A stretch of 7,954 nucleotides of DNA from an uncultured Desulfovibrio sp. (GTDB lineage Bacteria > Desulfobacterota > Desulfovibrionia > Desulfovibrionales > Desulfovibrionaceae): assembly GCA_947177645.1 (NCBI GenBank), contig CAMWVJ010000048.1, positions 1 through 7,954 of the forward strand. The letters run 5' to 3'. Numbering within the stretch: the first letter of the stretch is position 1; each line of letters begins with the position of its first letter. Position numbers and translations under genes: made by a program. The notes under the pieces were generated by a model, which was not told the DNA's origin, searched no databases, and saw nothing but the letters and a program-made list of their open reading frames with translations. Of this stretch, positions 1-6,988 are shown in pieces.

Positions 1-1291
1 GTTCCCGCAGGGGGGCGGCAGACCGCGGCATGGGATCAGGCGTGAAGCCGGGCGCAGGCAGGGGCAGTTCCGCTGCGTTCGTTCTTTTTTCCGGCTGGCG
101 CACTTCCCACGGGCCTGCGCTCCGGGCTTCGGGCGGGGGCAGGATGCGCTCCTCGTCCAGCGCGCCCCAGAAGCCGGGCCGGCGCGGTTCGGCAGGGCAT
201 TCGGCCCCGCCTTCGGCAGGTGGGGGCGCCGCAACGGAGCCTGCATCGAGCGGCGCCTCTTCGCGCCCAGGCATGTCCCCGCCGCCGAAAACAGCCTTGT
301 CCAGCGCGGCGCGTACGGCGTGGAGCACGGCGGAAAACACGGCGGATTCGTCCCTGAAGCGCACTTCCGACTTGGCCGGATGGACATTGACATCCACCCC
401 TTCCGGCTCCATTTCCACAAAGAGCACGGCGAGCGGATATTCGCGGCTCAAAAGCCGGCCCTTGTAGGCCTCGCGCACGGCCGCGAAGAGGCGCCTGTCC
501 GTGACGGCGCGGCCGTTGACATAGAGCAGCACGCGGTCGGCCCGCTGCTGGCGCATGCCCGCGGGCGCGGCGAGGCCGTGGCAGCGGATGCCGTGGCGCC
601 CGGCGTCGAAGGGCACGAGGCCGGCAACGAGGCTGCCCGGCCAGATGACGCCAAGGCGCCCGCGCAGATCCTGCCCGGGGAGAAAACGGGCCACTTCGCG
701 GCCGCCGGCCGAGAGGGTGAAGGCGGTTTCCGGCCGGGCGAGGGCCAGCCGCGAGAGCCAGTCCTGCGCGCGGCGGAACTCCGTGGCCGGTGTCTTGAGA
801 AACTTGAGGCGCGCCGGCACATTGGCAAAGAGGTCGCGCACCTCCACCACGGTGCCGCGGTGCAGCGCGGACCGGCTTGACGCCACAAGGCGCCCGTGTT
901 CCACTTCCACCGCGTGCGCCGTGTCCGCGCCGGCCGGGGCCGAAATAAGGCGCAGCCGCGACACCGAGGCGATGCTCGGCAGCGCCTCGCCCCTGAAGCC
1001 GTAGGAGCGCACGCGCTCCAGGTCTTCCAGCGCCGCGATCTTGCTGGTGGCGTGGCGCGTGACGGCGAGCTCAAGCTCCTCCCCGGGGATGCCACAGCCG
1101 TCGTCCTGCACGCGGATGAGGCTCTGCCCGCCATTGTCAAGGCGCACGTCCACGGCGCGGGCGCCGGCGTCAAGGCTGTTTTCCACCAGTTCCTTGAGCA
1201 CGCTGGCCGGGCGCTCCACCACTTCCCCGGCGGCGATCTGGTTGCGCAGGGCGGAGGGCAAAAGACGGATATGACGCGAACTTTCCGGCAT
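1..1291 (-). CDS. mutL: DNA mismatch repair protein MutL, 3' end cut off by the window edge
   Basis: MutL is the GHKL-type ATPase that links mismatch recognition by MutS to the later repair steps in the cytoplasm. The frame is open from 1291 to the left edge (430 residues). Seen in order: [13 protein letters not shown] (18-30); ATPase motif [13 protein letters not shown] (33-44), with E34 and N38 at the places of E. coli E29 and N33; DDGCGI (63-68); RHATSKI (79-85); GFRGEAL (98-104); [20 protein letters not shown] (146-165); and [14 protein letters not shown] (299-312). From about 335 on it becomes the Pro/Ala-rich linker; the C-terminal dimerisation domain lies outside the window. I chose ATG at 1291 because it fits the family N-terminus; in-frame ATGs at 1321 and 1336 are possible. 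None has a clear Shine-Dalgarno. It is the only minus-strand gene here and diverges from the zinc-ribbon gene, so it must carry its own promoter. Confidence 0.96.
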   Translation of the reverse strand, partial: MPESSRHIRLLPSALRNQIAAGEVVERPASVLKELVENSLDAGARAVDVRLDNGGQSLIRVQDDGCGIPGEELELAVTRHATSKIAALEDLERVRSYGFRGEALPSIASVSRLRLISAPAGADTAHAVEVEHGRLVASSRSALHRGTVVEVRDLFANVPARLKFLKTPATEFRRAQDWLSRLALARPETAFTLSAGGREVARFLPGQDLRGRLGVIWPGSLVAGLVPFDAGRHGIRCHGLAAPAGMRQQRADRVLLYVNGRAVTDRRLFAAVREAYKGRLLSREYPLAVLFVEMEPEGVDVNVHPAKSEVRFRDESAVFSAVLHAVRAALDKAVFGGGDMPGREEAPLDAGSVAAPPPAEGGAECPAEPRRPGFWGALDEERILPPPEARSAGPWEVRQPEKRTNAAELPLPAPGFTPDPMPRSAAPLRE

Positions 1292-1297
1292 GGCAGG

Positions 1298-1326
1298 AGC
1301 ATAGCGGTCGGCCCGGCGCATGGCAA
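1298..1326 (-). promoter_or_regulatory. Candidate mutL promoter
   Basis: On the minus strand TTGCCA (1326-1321) and TATGCT (1303-1298) are separated by exactly 17 bp. They match 5/6 and 4/6 of the sigma70 consensus. A start site about 7 nt past the -10 box would fall at or next to the A of the mutL ATG at 1291, implying a leaderless mRNA. That would agree with the lack of a Shine-Dalgarno. If translation instead starts at 1321 or 1336, this promoter call is wrong. Confidence 0.35.
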
Positions 1327-1345
1327 GAAGGGCCATGGCAAGAAG
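1319..1345. repeat. 12-nt direct repeat upstream of mutL
   Basis: CATGGCAAGAAG occurs at 1319-1330 and again, without mismatch, at 1334-1345, giving a 15-bp period. On the minus strand each copy carries TTGCCA, so the -35-like box of mutL is duplicated. It may be a small tandem duplication or a paired protein-binding site. Confidence 0.7.
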
Positions 1346-1363
1346 CCCCGGCCCGAATCGGCA

Positions 1364-1792
1364 GTGGCCAGGTCGGCCTTGCGCCAGCGCCGCGCGCGCT
1401 GTGCGGCCTTGGCACGCGGCCGCCTCGCGCGGCAGGAGGCTCGTGCCGGGGGGCGCTTTCGCCGCAGGACGCCGCTCGCCGCCGTGTCGCTGAGGGGCGG
1501 ACGCCCGGGCTATGACCCGGAACTGCTCTATGTGGAATGCGGCCGCTGCGGCGCGCCCGTGCTCTGGGAGCCGGGCCGGGCCACGCGCCTCCTCGACCAG
1601 GCCGGCATCGACCCGCTGGAGCTCGACGCCTCCTGCCTGCTCATCACCAATGCCTGCCCCATGTGCGGCGCTCCCGAAAGGCAGGAGGGCGCCACGGACG
1701 GCCCGGACGGGGAGCCGGGCTACGAGGTGCGCGTCTTTCGCGTGGGCGGCGAGGCCGAGGGCTTCGGCTCGCCGCGCCAGGGGCATGCCTGA
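1364..1792 (+). CDS. Small zinc-ribbon protein of unknown function
   Basis: The protein (142 aa from GTG 1364) has a basic, Arg-rich N-terminus and then a zinc-ribbon-like core. Two CxxC knuckles are seen, C59-x2-C62 ([14 protein letters not shown]) and C98-x2-C101 (ACPMCGAPE), about 35 residues apart; C91 is an extra cysteine. The core probably binds one structural Zn. The segment EVRVFRV near the C-terminus looks like a final strand. I know no function for it. The start is uncertain: GTG 1364, TTG 1379 (CAGG 6-7 nt upstream) and GTG 1484 (102 aa) are all in frame, and an ATG at 1271 would overlap mutL. The part from about 1495 on is solid; the Arg-rich part could be read-through of a GC-rich leader. 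It diverges from mutL and is followed by short stem-loops. Confidence 0.6.
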   Translation: MARSALRQRRARCAALARGRLARQEARAGGRFRRRTPLAAVSLRGGRPGYDPELLYVECGRCGAPVLWEPGRATRLLDQAGIDPLELDASCLLITNACPMCGAPERQEGATDGPDGEPGYEVRVFRVGGEAEGFGSPRQGHA

Positions 1793-1805
1793 GTCCGGGC
1801 GCCCC

Positions 1806-1827
1806 GCCTGAACAGGCAGCCCGCTTT
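1806..1827 (+). terminator. Possible weak terminator after the zinc-ribbon gene
   Basis: GCCTG (1806-1810) pairs with CAGGC (1813-1817) across a 2-nt loop, and a three-T run follows at 1825-1827. The stem is short, the loop is tight and the T-run is poor, so this would be a leaky terminator at best. Confidence 0.2.
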
Positions 1828-1853
1828 ACAGGGCGCCATCATGGCGCTACAAG
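1825..1853 (+). promoter_or_regulatory. Candidate promoter of the UDP-GlcNAc epimerase gene, with palindrome in the spacer
   Basis: TTTACA (1825-1830, 5/6 match) and TACAAG (1848-1853, 4/6) are separated by exactly 17 bp. The last 15 bp of that spacer form the near-perfect palindrome GCGCCAT-C-ATGGCGC (1833-1847), a likely place for a repressor or activator to bind. Transcription would start near 1860 and give a leader of about 78 nt, which begins in a 7-bp stem-loop (GCACCGC 1854-1860 with GCGGTGC 1866-1872). Confidence 0.4.
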
Positions 1854-1937
1854 GCACCGCACGGCGCGGTGCGCCGGGAGTCCACAGGCCGCGGCACGGC
1901 CCGTGATTCAGCCCCTCCATCACCACAGGATGCCCTC

Positions 1938-2960
<1,023 letters not shown>

Positions 2961-2978
2961 GCGAAAAGCGCCGCTTGC

Positions 2979-3015
2979 GCCGCGCCGGTGGTCTTCTGCC
3001 GGCGCGGCTTTTTCT
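2979..3015 (+). terminator. Rho-independent terminator after the epimerase gene
   Basis: A perfect 10-bp GC stem, GCCGCGCCGG (2979-2988) with CCGGCGCGGC (2999-3008), encloses a 10-nt loop and is followed at once by TTTTTCT (3009-3015). It begins 18 nt after the epimerase stop codon, so it separates that gene from the downstream cluster. Confidence 0.93.
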
Positions 3016-3024
3016 CCCCTGATT

Positions 3025-3047
3025 CGTCAACAGCCCGAATGTTGACG
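3025..3047. repeat. Inverted repeat overlapping the -35 box (operator candidate)
   Basis: CGTCAACA (3025-3032) and TGTTGACG (3040-3047) are perfect 8-bp inverted arms around a 7-bp centre. The right arm contains the whole -35 hexamer TTGACG of the following promoter. The site lacks a T-run and precedes the start site, so a DNA-binding role is likelier than a terminator. Confidence 0.55.
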
Positions 3048-3070
3048 GAAATCGGCGCTGCCGTTATAGT
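3042..3070 (+). promoter_or_regulatory. Sigma70-type promoter of the nucleotidyltransferase-kinase-PqqD cluster
   Basis: TTGACG (3042-3047, 5/6) and TATAGT (3065-3070, 5/6) lie exactly 17 bp apart. This is the best promoter in the window. Transcription would begin near 3077, giving a leader of about 53 nt before ATG 3130. The strong terminator just upstream supports a new transcription unit here. Confidence 0.8.
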
Positions 3071-3129
3071 GCCGCTTTCGGATTTGCGGGCATTTCGCCC
3101 ACTTTCCTGACGAGGCAGGATTTTTGTTC

Positions 3130-4257
3130 ATGGATCGTCTGCCGGAAAACGCGGCCCTGCGGCGCCTGGTGGCCAAGCTCTACGGCACCCATCTCACCGC
3201 GCGCGACCAGTGCCTGCTGGACTTCCGCTTTGCCAAGGCGCCCACGCAGGACATGCTCGACGAGTGCCTTGCGCAGTGCGACATCGAGGCCATGGGCGCG
3301 AAGAAGAGCATCCTCCTCGCCTATGCCCGGCGCGAGCATCCCGAGCTCGTCTTTTCCGACTATGCGGGCCCGCGCATCGACGGGCTCATCCGCTATTTCC
3401 ATTTCGCCAATACCAAGACCCTCGCCCACTTCTCCAGGATCGGCAAGGCGCTCAACCAGGCCGGTATCCCCATCCTGCTCTTCAAGGGCGCGGCCATGCG
3501 GGCGCTTCGGCCCGAACTGCCCCGGCCCATGGGCGACGCGGACATCCTCATCCCGGCCGGGCGCATCGGCGAGGCCACGCGCATCGGCGAGAGCCTCGGC
3601 TACCTGCACACCCGCGAAGAATCGAACCATGCGGTGGACTTCCACACCGAGGCCGAAAGCGCCGTGGACGTGCACCATTCCATCTTCGACCCGGACAGGG
3701 ACTATACGGCTTTTCACAAGGGCCTCTTCGAGCGCGCAAAACCGGCCACGGTCTTCGGCGTGGACGTGCTGCTGCCCTCACGCGAAGACCTCTGCTTCCT
3801 GGTCATGGCCAACCTGACCAAGAACCTGCGCGAACACACCACCCTGCACAGCATCTATTTCTCCATCGAAGATTGCGCCTGGCTCCAGCGCGACACCCCG
3901 CTCAACTGGGACATCATCCGCGAGGACGCCGTGTCGAGCGGCCATGAGGTCGAGACGAGCCTTGCCGCGGCCTTCATGAACGCGGCCGTGCCCGGACTCT
4001 TCCCCGAGCCCGAAGAGCTCTTCCCCGAGCTTCGCGGCGTGGAGGATTTCTGCAACCTCGTCATCTTCGACGAGGACTATTTCCTGCCGCGCCAGCGCCA
4101 CTGCCAGTCCATCCGCGTGGTGGAGCTCAAGAATGACCCGTGGCGCCACGGGAGCCGCATCCTCAAGTTCCTGCTGCTGAAAAAACTGCGCGGATACCCG
4201 GCCTTCGTGCGCTGGTACCTCGCCCACAAGAGGGGGATCGTGACCCATGCGTTTTGA
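3130..4257 (+). CDS. Nucleotidyltransferase family protein (NTP_transf_5 type)
   Basis: This 375-residue protein resembles the uncharacterised nucleotidyltransferase family PF14907, which has a polymerase-beta-like fold and unknown substrate. Seen: an N-terminal helical region (about 1-105), then LLFKGAAMRAL (116-126), RPMGDADIL (132-140) with the probable metal-binding pair D136/D138, and AVDVHHSI (178-185), where D180 could be the third acidic residue. A helical C-terminal half follows, ending in a basic stretch (LKFLLLKKLRGYPAFVRWYLAHKR). No signal peptide is visible. ATG 3130 was chosen because AGGA (3117-3120) precedes it by 9 nt; an in-frame TTG at 3124 is less likely. It is the first gene of the cluster and overlaps the kinase gene by 11 bp, which suggests translational coupling. 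Relatives of this family are often found beside HprK-like kinases and PqqD proteins, as here. The reaction, if any, is unknown. Confidence 0.85.
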   Translation: MDRLPENAALRRLVAKLYGTHLTARDQCLLDFRFAKAPTQDMLDECLAQCDIEAMGAKKSILLAYARREHPELVFSDYAGPRIDGLIRYFHFANTKTLAHFSRIGKALNQAGIPILLFKGAAMRALRPELPRPMGDADILIPAGRIGEATRIGESLGYLHTREESNHAVDFHTEAESAVDVHHSIFDPDRDYTAFHKGLFERAKPATVFGVDVLLPSREDLCFLVMANLTKNLREHTTLHSIYFSIEDCAWLQRDTPLNWDIIREDAVSSGHEVETSLAAAFMNAAVPGLFPEPEELFPELRGVEDFCNLVIFDEDYFLPRQRHCQSIRVVELKNDPWRHGSRILKFLLLKKLRGYPAFVRWYLAHKRGIVTHAF

Positions 4258-5356
4258 CGGAGTGCCGCGGAGCGTCCGGCAGCAGGCCTATGCCATCCTT
4301 GAGGAGCGCGCACGCCGCTGCGCCCCTGAGCCCATCGTCAGGTTCATCGACTGCGGCACGCGCATGGTGCGCCTCATCTGTCATTCCGAGGCCTTCCTGC
4401 GCCATGTGGAGCGGCAGATGACCTGCTCCCTGCGCGAGGAGGCGCCCTCCTTTGACGCCACCCTCGTCATCTGGCAGGAGCGCAGCGTGGCGGACACGGC
4501 CTTTGCGCTTACCCGCGTGCTGGATGCCCCGCGCTACCGCCAAGAGCGCCTGGCCCGACTCACGGGCACGGCTCCCGCGCCCGAGCCGCAGCAGATTTTC
4601 GACGAATCCCTGCTGCGCCACTGGTGGCTGCTGGATGTTGAGCCCGGCGACCGCAGCCTCTCGGCCTTCGACCCGGAAAGCAACACCTATTATTACGCGG
4701 TGGAGGATCTGGCCCCCGAGGAGATCATCCGGCGCGGGCACATCTTCGTGCAGACCCTCTTCCGCATCTGCAACGTGCCCGGAAGCAGCCTGGCGCACGG
4801 GGCCGTGGTGGGTCTCAACGGCGCGGGCGTGCTCTTCTGCGCCTTTGGCTACCGGGGCAAGTCCACCCTGTCGGTGCATGCGCTGCTGGACGGCTTTGAA
4901 TACGTCTCGGACGACTATCTCATCCTGGGGCGGAAACCTGGGGATGGTCTGCGCGCCTGGCCCATCTATTCCATCATCGCGCTGGCGCCGCGGGCCTATC
5001 AGGCCATGTATGACAGCTTCCGGGGCAAGTTCCTTTCCAACAATGCCCGCAAAGACAAGTACATGTTCAATATCGCGGCCTATCACGACCAGTTCCGCAG
5101 CGCCTATCCCGTGAAGCTCGCCATGTTCCCCAATATCTGCGACTGCCAGGAGCCTTCCATCGAAGAGGGCTACAGGGAGCTCGCCATCGAAGAACTCACC
5201 TTTTCCACGCTCAACAATACCGGTAACCTCAGGGACGCGCTCACCATCGGCAAACTGTACGACTTTGTGCGCGACCTGCCCTTCTACCGCTTCAATCTCT
5301 CCCGCAACATCGCGCGCAACACCCGCTGTTTACGGGAATTTCTGGAACAGCGCTAA
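4247..5356 (+). CDS. HPr kinase-like (HprK-related) P-loop kinase
   Basis: The 369-residue protein carries a C-terminal half like the catalytic domain of HPr serine kinase/phosphorylase. In order: SLAHGAVVGLNGAGVLF (181-197), a P-loop A199-FGYR-GKST (199-207) fitting [AG]xxxxGK[ST], and YVSDDYLIL (219-227) with the D222/D223 pair matching the HprK DD motif. The N-terminal half (1-175) has no motif I recognise; W126/W127 and the Tyr-rich NTYYYAVEDL (146-155) stand out. It is longer than the HprK catalytic core and no HPr/PTS gene lies nearby, so HPr is an unlikely substrate. HprK-like kinases in some lasso-peptide clusters phosphorylate a peptide, so a peptide or PqqD-bound partner is a reasonable guess. 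ATG 4247 lies inside the end of the preceding gene, with a G-rich Shine-Dalgarno (GAGGGGGA) ending about 10 nt before it. Confidence 0.87.
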   Translation: MRFDGVPRSVRQQAYAILEERARRCAPEPIVRFIDCGTRMVRLICHSEAFLRHVERQMTCSLREEAPSFDATLVIWQERSVADTAFALTRVLDAPRYRQERLARLTGTAPAPEPQQIFDESLLRHWWLLDVEPGDRSLSAFDPESNTYYYAVEDLAPEEIIRRGHIFVQTLFRICNVPGSSLAHGAVVGLNGAGVLFCAFGYRGKSTLSVHALLDGFEYVSDDYLILGRKPGDGLRAWPIYSIIALAPRAYQAMYDSFRGKFLSNNARKDKYMFNIAAYHDQFRSAYPVKLAMFPNICDCQEPSIEEGYRELAIEELTFSTLNNTGNLRDALTIGKLYDFVRDLPFYRFNLSRNIARNTRCLREFLEQR

Positions 5357-5392
5357 AGCCCCGAAACCGCAAGCCACACAAGGAGAACGCCT

Positions 5393-5869
5393 ATGGCCAC
5401 CTATACCCTGAATGAAAGCAAGATGTTCAGCGATATTGCCGACGGCATCGCCATCATCATCAATTCCGAGACCGGCATCTACTATGGCATGAACGGCCTG
5501 GGCACGGTGGTCTTCGACACGCTCATGTCCGGCGCCTCGGACGAGGCCGTGCTCGCCGCGCTCAAGGCGCTGCCCGGCGCGCCCGCGGATATGGACGCGC
5601 GCCTCGCCGCCTTCGTGGACACGCTGAAAGGCTATGAGATCGTCCTCCCGGGCGCCGACGGCGGCGACGTGGAGGTGAGCATCGAAGCCCCGGTGGCCGA
5701 GGCCGACGAATTCGCCCTTCTGGTGGAGGAATACAACGACGCCCAAGAACTCCTTCTCGCCGACCCCATCCACGAAGTGAAGGAAGACGCCGGCTGGCAG
5801 CCGGAAAAGGACGCCCTTGAAACGGACGAGACCGTGGTGCAGCAGAAAGAATCGAAAATGCAGCAATAA
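5393..5869 (+). CDS. PqqD-like protein (RiPP recognition element) with a long acidic C-terminal tail
   Basis: PqqD-type domains are small winged-helix proteins that bind a leader peptide and hand it to a modifying enzyme. Residues 1-88 fit one: an N-terminal beta hairpin (IADGIAIIINSETGIYYGMN), the helix start LGTVVFDTLMSG, DEAVLAALKAL, and a last helix DARLAAFVDTLKGYEIVLPG. Ordinary PqqD ends there at about 90 residues; this one has 68 more, with about 20 Asp/Glu, including DPIHEVKEDAGW (124-135) and a Gln/Lys end (VVQQKESKMQQ). As far as I recall, a DPxHxVxExGW-like tail recurs in PqqD proteins next to HprK-like kinases. The Shine-Dalgarno AAGGAGAA (5380-5387) at 5-7 nt from ATG is the strongest here, suggesting more protein is made than of its partners. 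It lies 36 nt after the kinase gene. No precursor peptide is visible nearby. Confidence 0.85.
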   Translation: MATYTLNESKMFSDIADGIAIIINSETGIYYGMNGLGTVVFDTLMSGASDEAVLAALKALPGAPADMDARLAAFVDTLKGYEIVLPGADGGDVEVSIEAPVAEADEFALLVEEYNDAQELLLADPIHEVKEDAGWQPEKDALETDETVVQQKESKMQQ

Positions 5870-5926
5870 AGGCGGCAGCTTTTCGCGCGGCACAGCCCTT
5901 CGTACGACCCGCCGCGACATGGATAG

Positions 5927-6988
5927 ATGATGGCAAACAGCCCGCATGTCTCTGTCATAGTCCCCGTCCACAATACGGAGAAATGGCTTCCGCGCTGTCT
6001 GGATTCCCTCACTTACCAGACGCTGCAGGGCCTGGAGATCATCTGTATCGACGACGCCTCCACGGATGATTCGTGGAGCATCCTGCAATCGTATGCGCAA
6101 AAGGACCCCCGCATCCGCCTTCTGCGCAATCTCGTCAATGAGGGGGCCGGGGCCAGCAGGAACCGCGGTCTGCTCGCCGCGCGGGGCGAATATCTGGGCT
6201 TCGTGGACAGCGACGATTTCGTGTTCATGTCCTTTTACAGCCAACTCTTTGAAAAGGCGGCCGGCGCGGACATCGTCAAGGGAGACATCTGGGGATACGA
6301 CAATGAAGAGGAAGAAGTGCGCCCCAGGCCGCACTATGGCCTCAACGCGCTGATCCTGGAAAACAAGAACTGGTTCTGCTCCGGCTTCACCTCCGCCATC
6401 TTCAGGCGGGAGCTCGTGCAGGAGAACGGCATCCGCTTCCCCGAGCTCATACGGACCATGGAAGACCCGTGCTTCACCATTGGCTGCGTGCTCAGGGCCG
6501 ATACCGTCACCGTGGTGGAGGATGCCGTCTATATCTATGCGGAAAATCCGCACTCCGTCACCTGCACCATGGGGGGAGCCCCGGTGGTCAGCGCGACTGA
6601 GCGGGCCTGCGCCCTCATCGGGGGAATGGTCAGGGAGGCAGGCACCTCGCCAGCCGAGATGCCCATCATCGCCTTTATGGCGCAGATGCTCCAGGGCATC
6701 GCCCTCGTGCCCGATGCACCGAATGAGGACATCCGCGCGCTCGCGGACACGATAACGAAACTCTATGAGAGCACCCAGGCGAAGCAGGAATTTCTCTATT
6801 CCTGCATGCAGTGCCTGCGCAAGAGGATCTTTGCCATCAACGACAAGAATGAATTTTTCCTCGAGCATGCGGAAGAACTGACGCGCTGCGTCAAGGAAGA
6901 AATGGAGAAAATGCAGTCCCGGCACAGGCGCCGTGAGCAAATGCTCACGGCAGTTGCGCGAAAGAAAGGAACAGCGACGGAGGCATGA
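5927..6988 (+). CDS. Glycosyltransferase family 2 (GT-A fold)
   Basis: This 353-residue protein should transfer a sugar from a nucleotide donor to a growing surface glycan at the cytoplasmic face of the membrane. Seen: VSVIVPVHNTEKWLPRCLDS (8-27), the nucleotide-binding DDAS (42-45), GASRNRGL (75-82), the metal-binding DSDD (94-97), and MEDPCFT (178-184), a common position of the GT2 catalytic acid/base. The last 120 residues are helical and charged (ELTRCVKEEMEKMQSRHRRR), perhaps coiled-coil or membrane-contacting; no membrane span is evident. Two adjacent ATGs (5927, 5930) compete, both with a weak Shine-Dalgarno (GGAT at 5921). A start-stop ATG-GAT-AGA-TGA at 5919-5930 overlaps them. It follows the PqqD-like gene by 57 nt without a terminator, so it is probably co-transcribed. 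Donor and acceptor cannot be read from the sequence. Confidence 0.93.
   Translation: MMANSPHVSVIVPVHNTEKWLPRCLDSLTYQTLQGLEIICIDDASTDDSWSILQSYAQKDPRIRLLRNLVNEGAGASRNRGLLAARGEYLGFVDSDDFVFMSFYSQLFEKAAGADIVKGDIWGYDNEEEEVRPRPHYGLNALILENKNWFCSGFTSAIFRRELVQENGIRFPELIRTMEDPCFTIGCVLRADTVTVVEDAVYIYAENPHSVTCTMGGAPVVSATERACALIGGMVREAGTSPAEMPIIAFMAQMLQGIALVPDAPNEDIRALADTITKLYESTQAKQEFLYSCMQCLRKRIFAINDKNEFFLEHAEELTRCVKEEMEKMQSRHRRREQMLTAVARKKGTATEA
6930..6951 (+). repeat. Perfect stem-loop inside the 3' end of the glycosyltransferase gene
   Basis: GCCGTGAGC (6930-6938) and GCTCACGGC (6943-6951) form a perfect 9-bp stem around AAAT; counting A6939-T6942, 10 bp with a 2-nt loop. It lies 35 nt before the stop codon and no T-run follows, so it is not a classic terminator. 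It may be an mRNA-stabilising or processing hairpin, or chance. Confidence 0.5.

Noticed and set aside
448..1341. 297-codon minus-strand frame overlapping mutL
   Set aside because: Runs in a different frame on the same strand as mutL and has a Pro/Arg/Ser/Ala composition; the true frame carries all the MutL motifs and is open to the window edge.
3997..4030. 13-nt direct repeat CTCTTCCCCGAGC, 21 bp apart
   Set aside because: Codes for a local repeat LFPEPEE/LFPELRG in the nucleotidyltransferase; two copies at a codon-multiple distance with shared codon bias need no special explanation.
4163..5086. 307-codon minus-strand frame opposite the kinase gene
   Set aside because: Shadow of the HprK-like gene; no motifs and no plausible ribosome site.
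3130..5869. Lasso-peptide or PQQ biosynthesis cluster
   Set aside because: The PqqD-like and HprK-like genes suggest it, but no asparagine-synthetase-like cyclase, transglutaminase-like protease, radical-SAM PqqE or precursor gene is present in the window.
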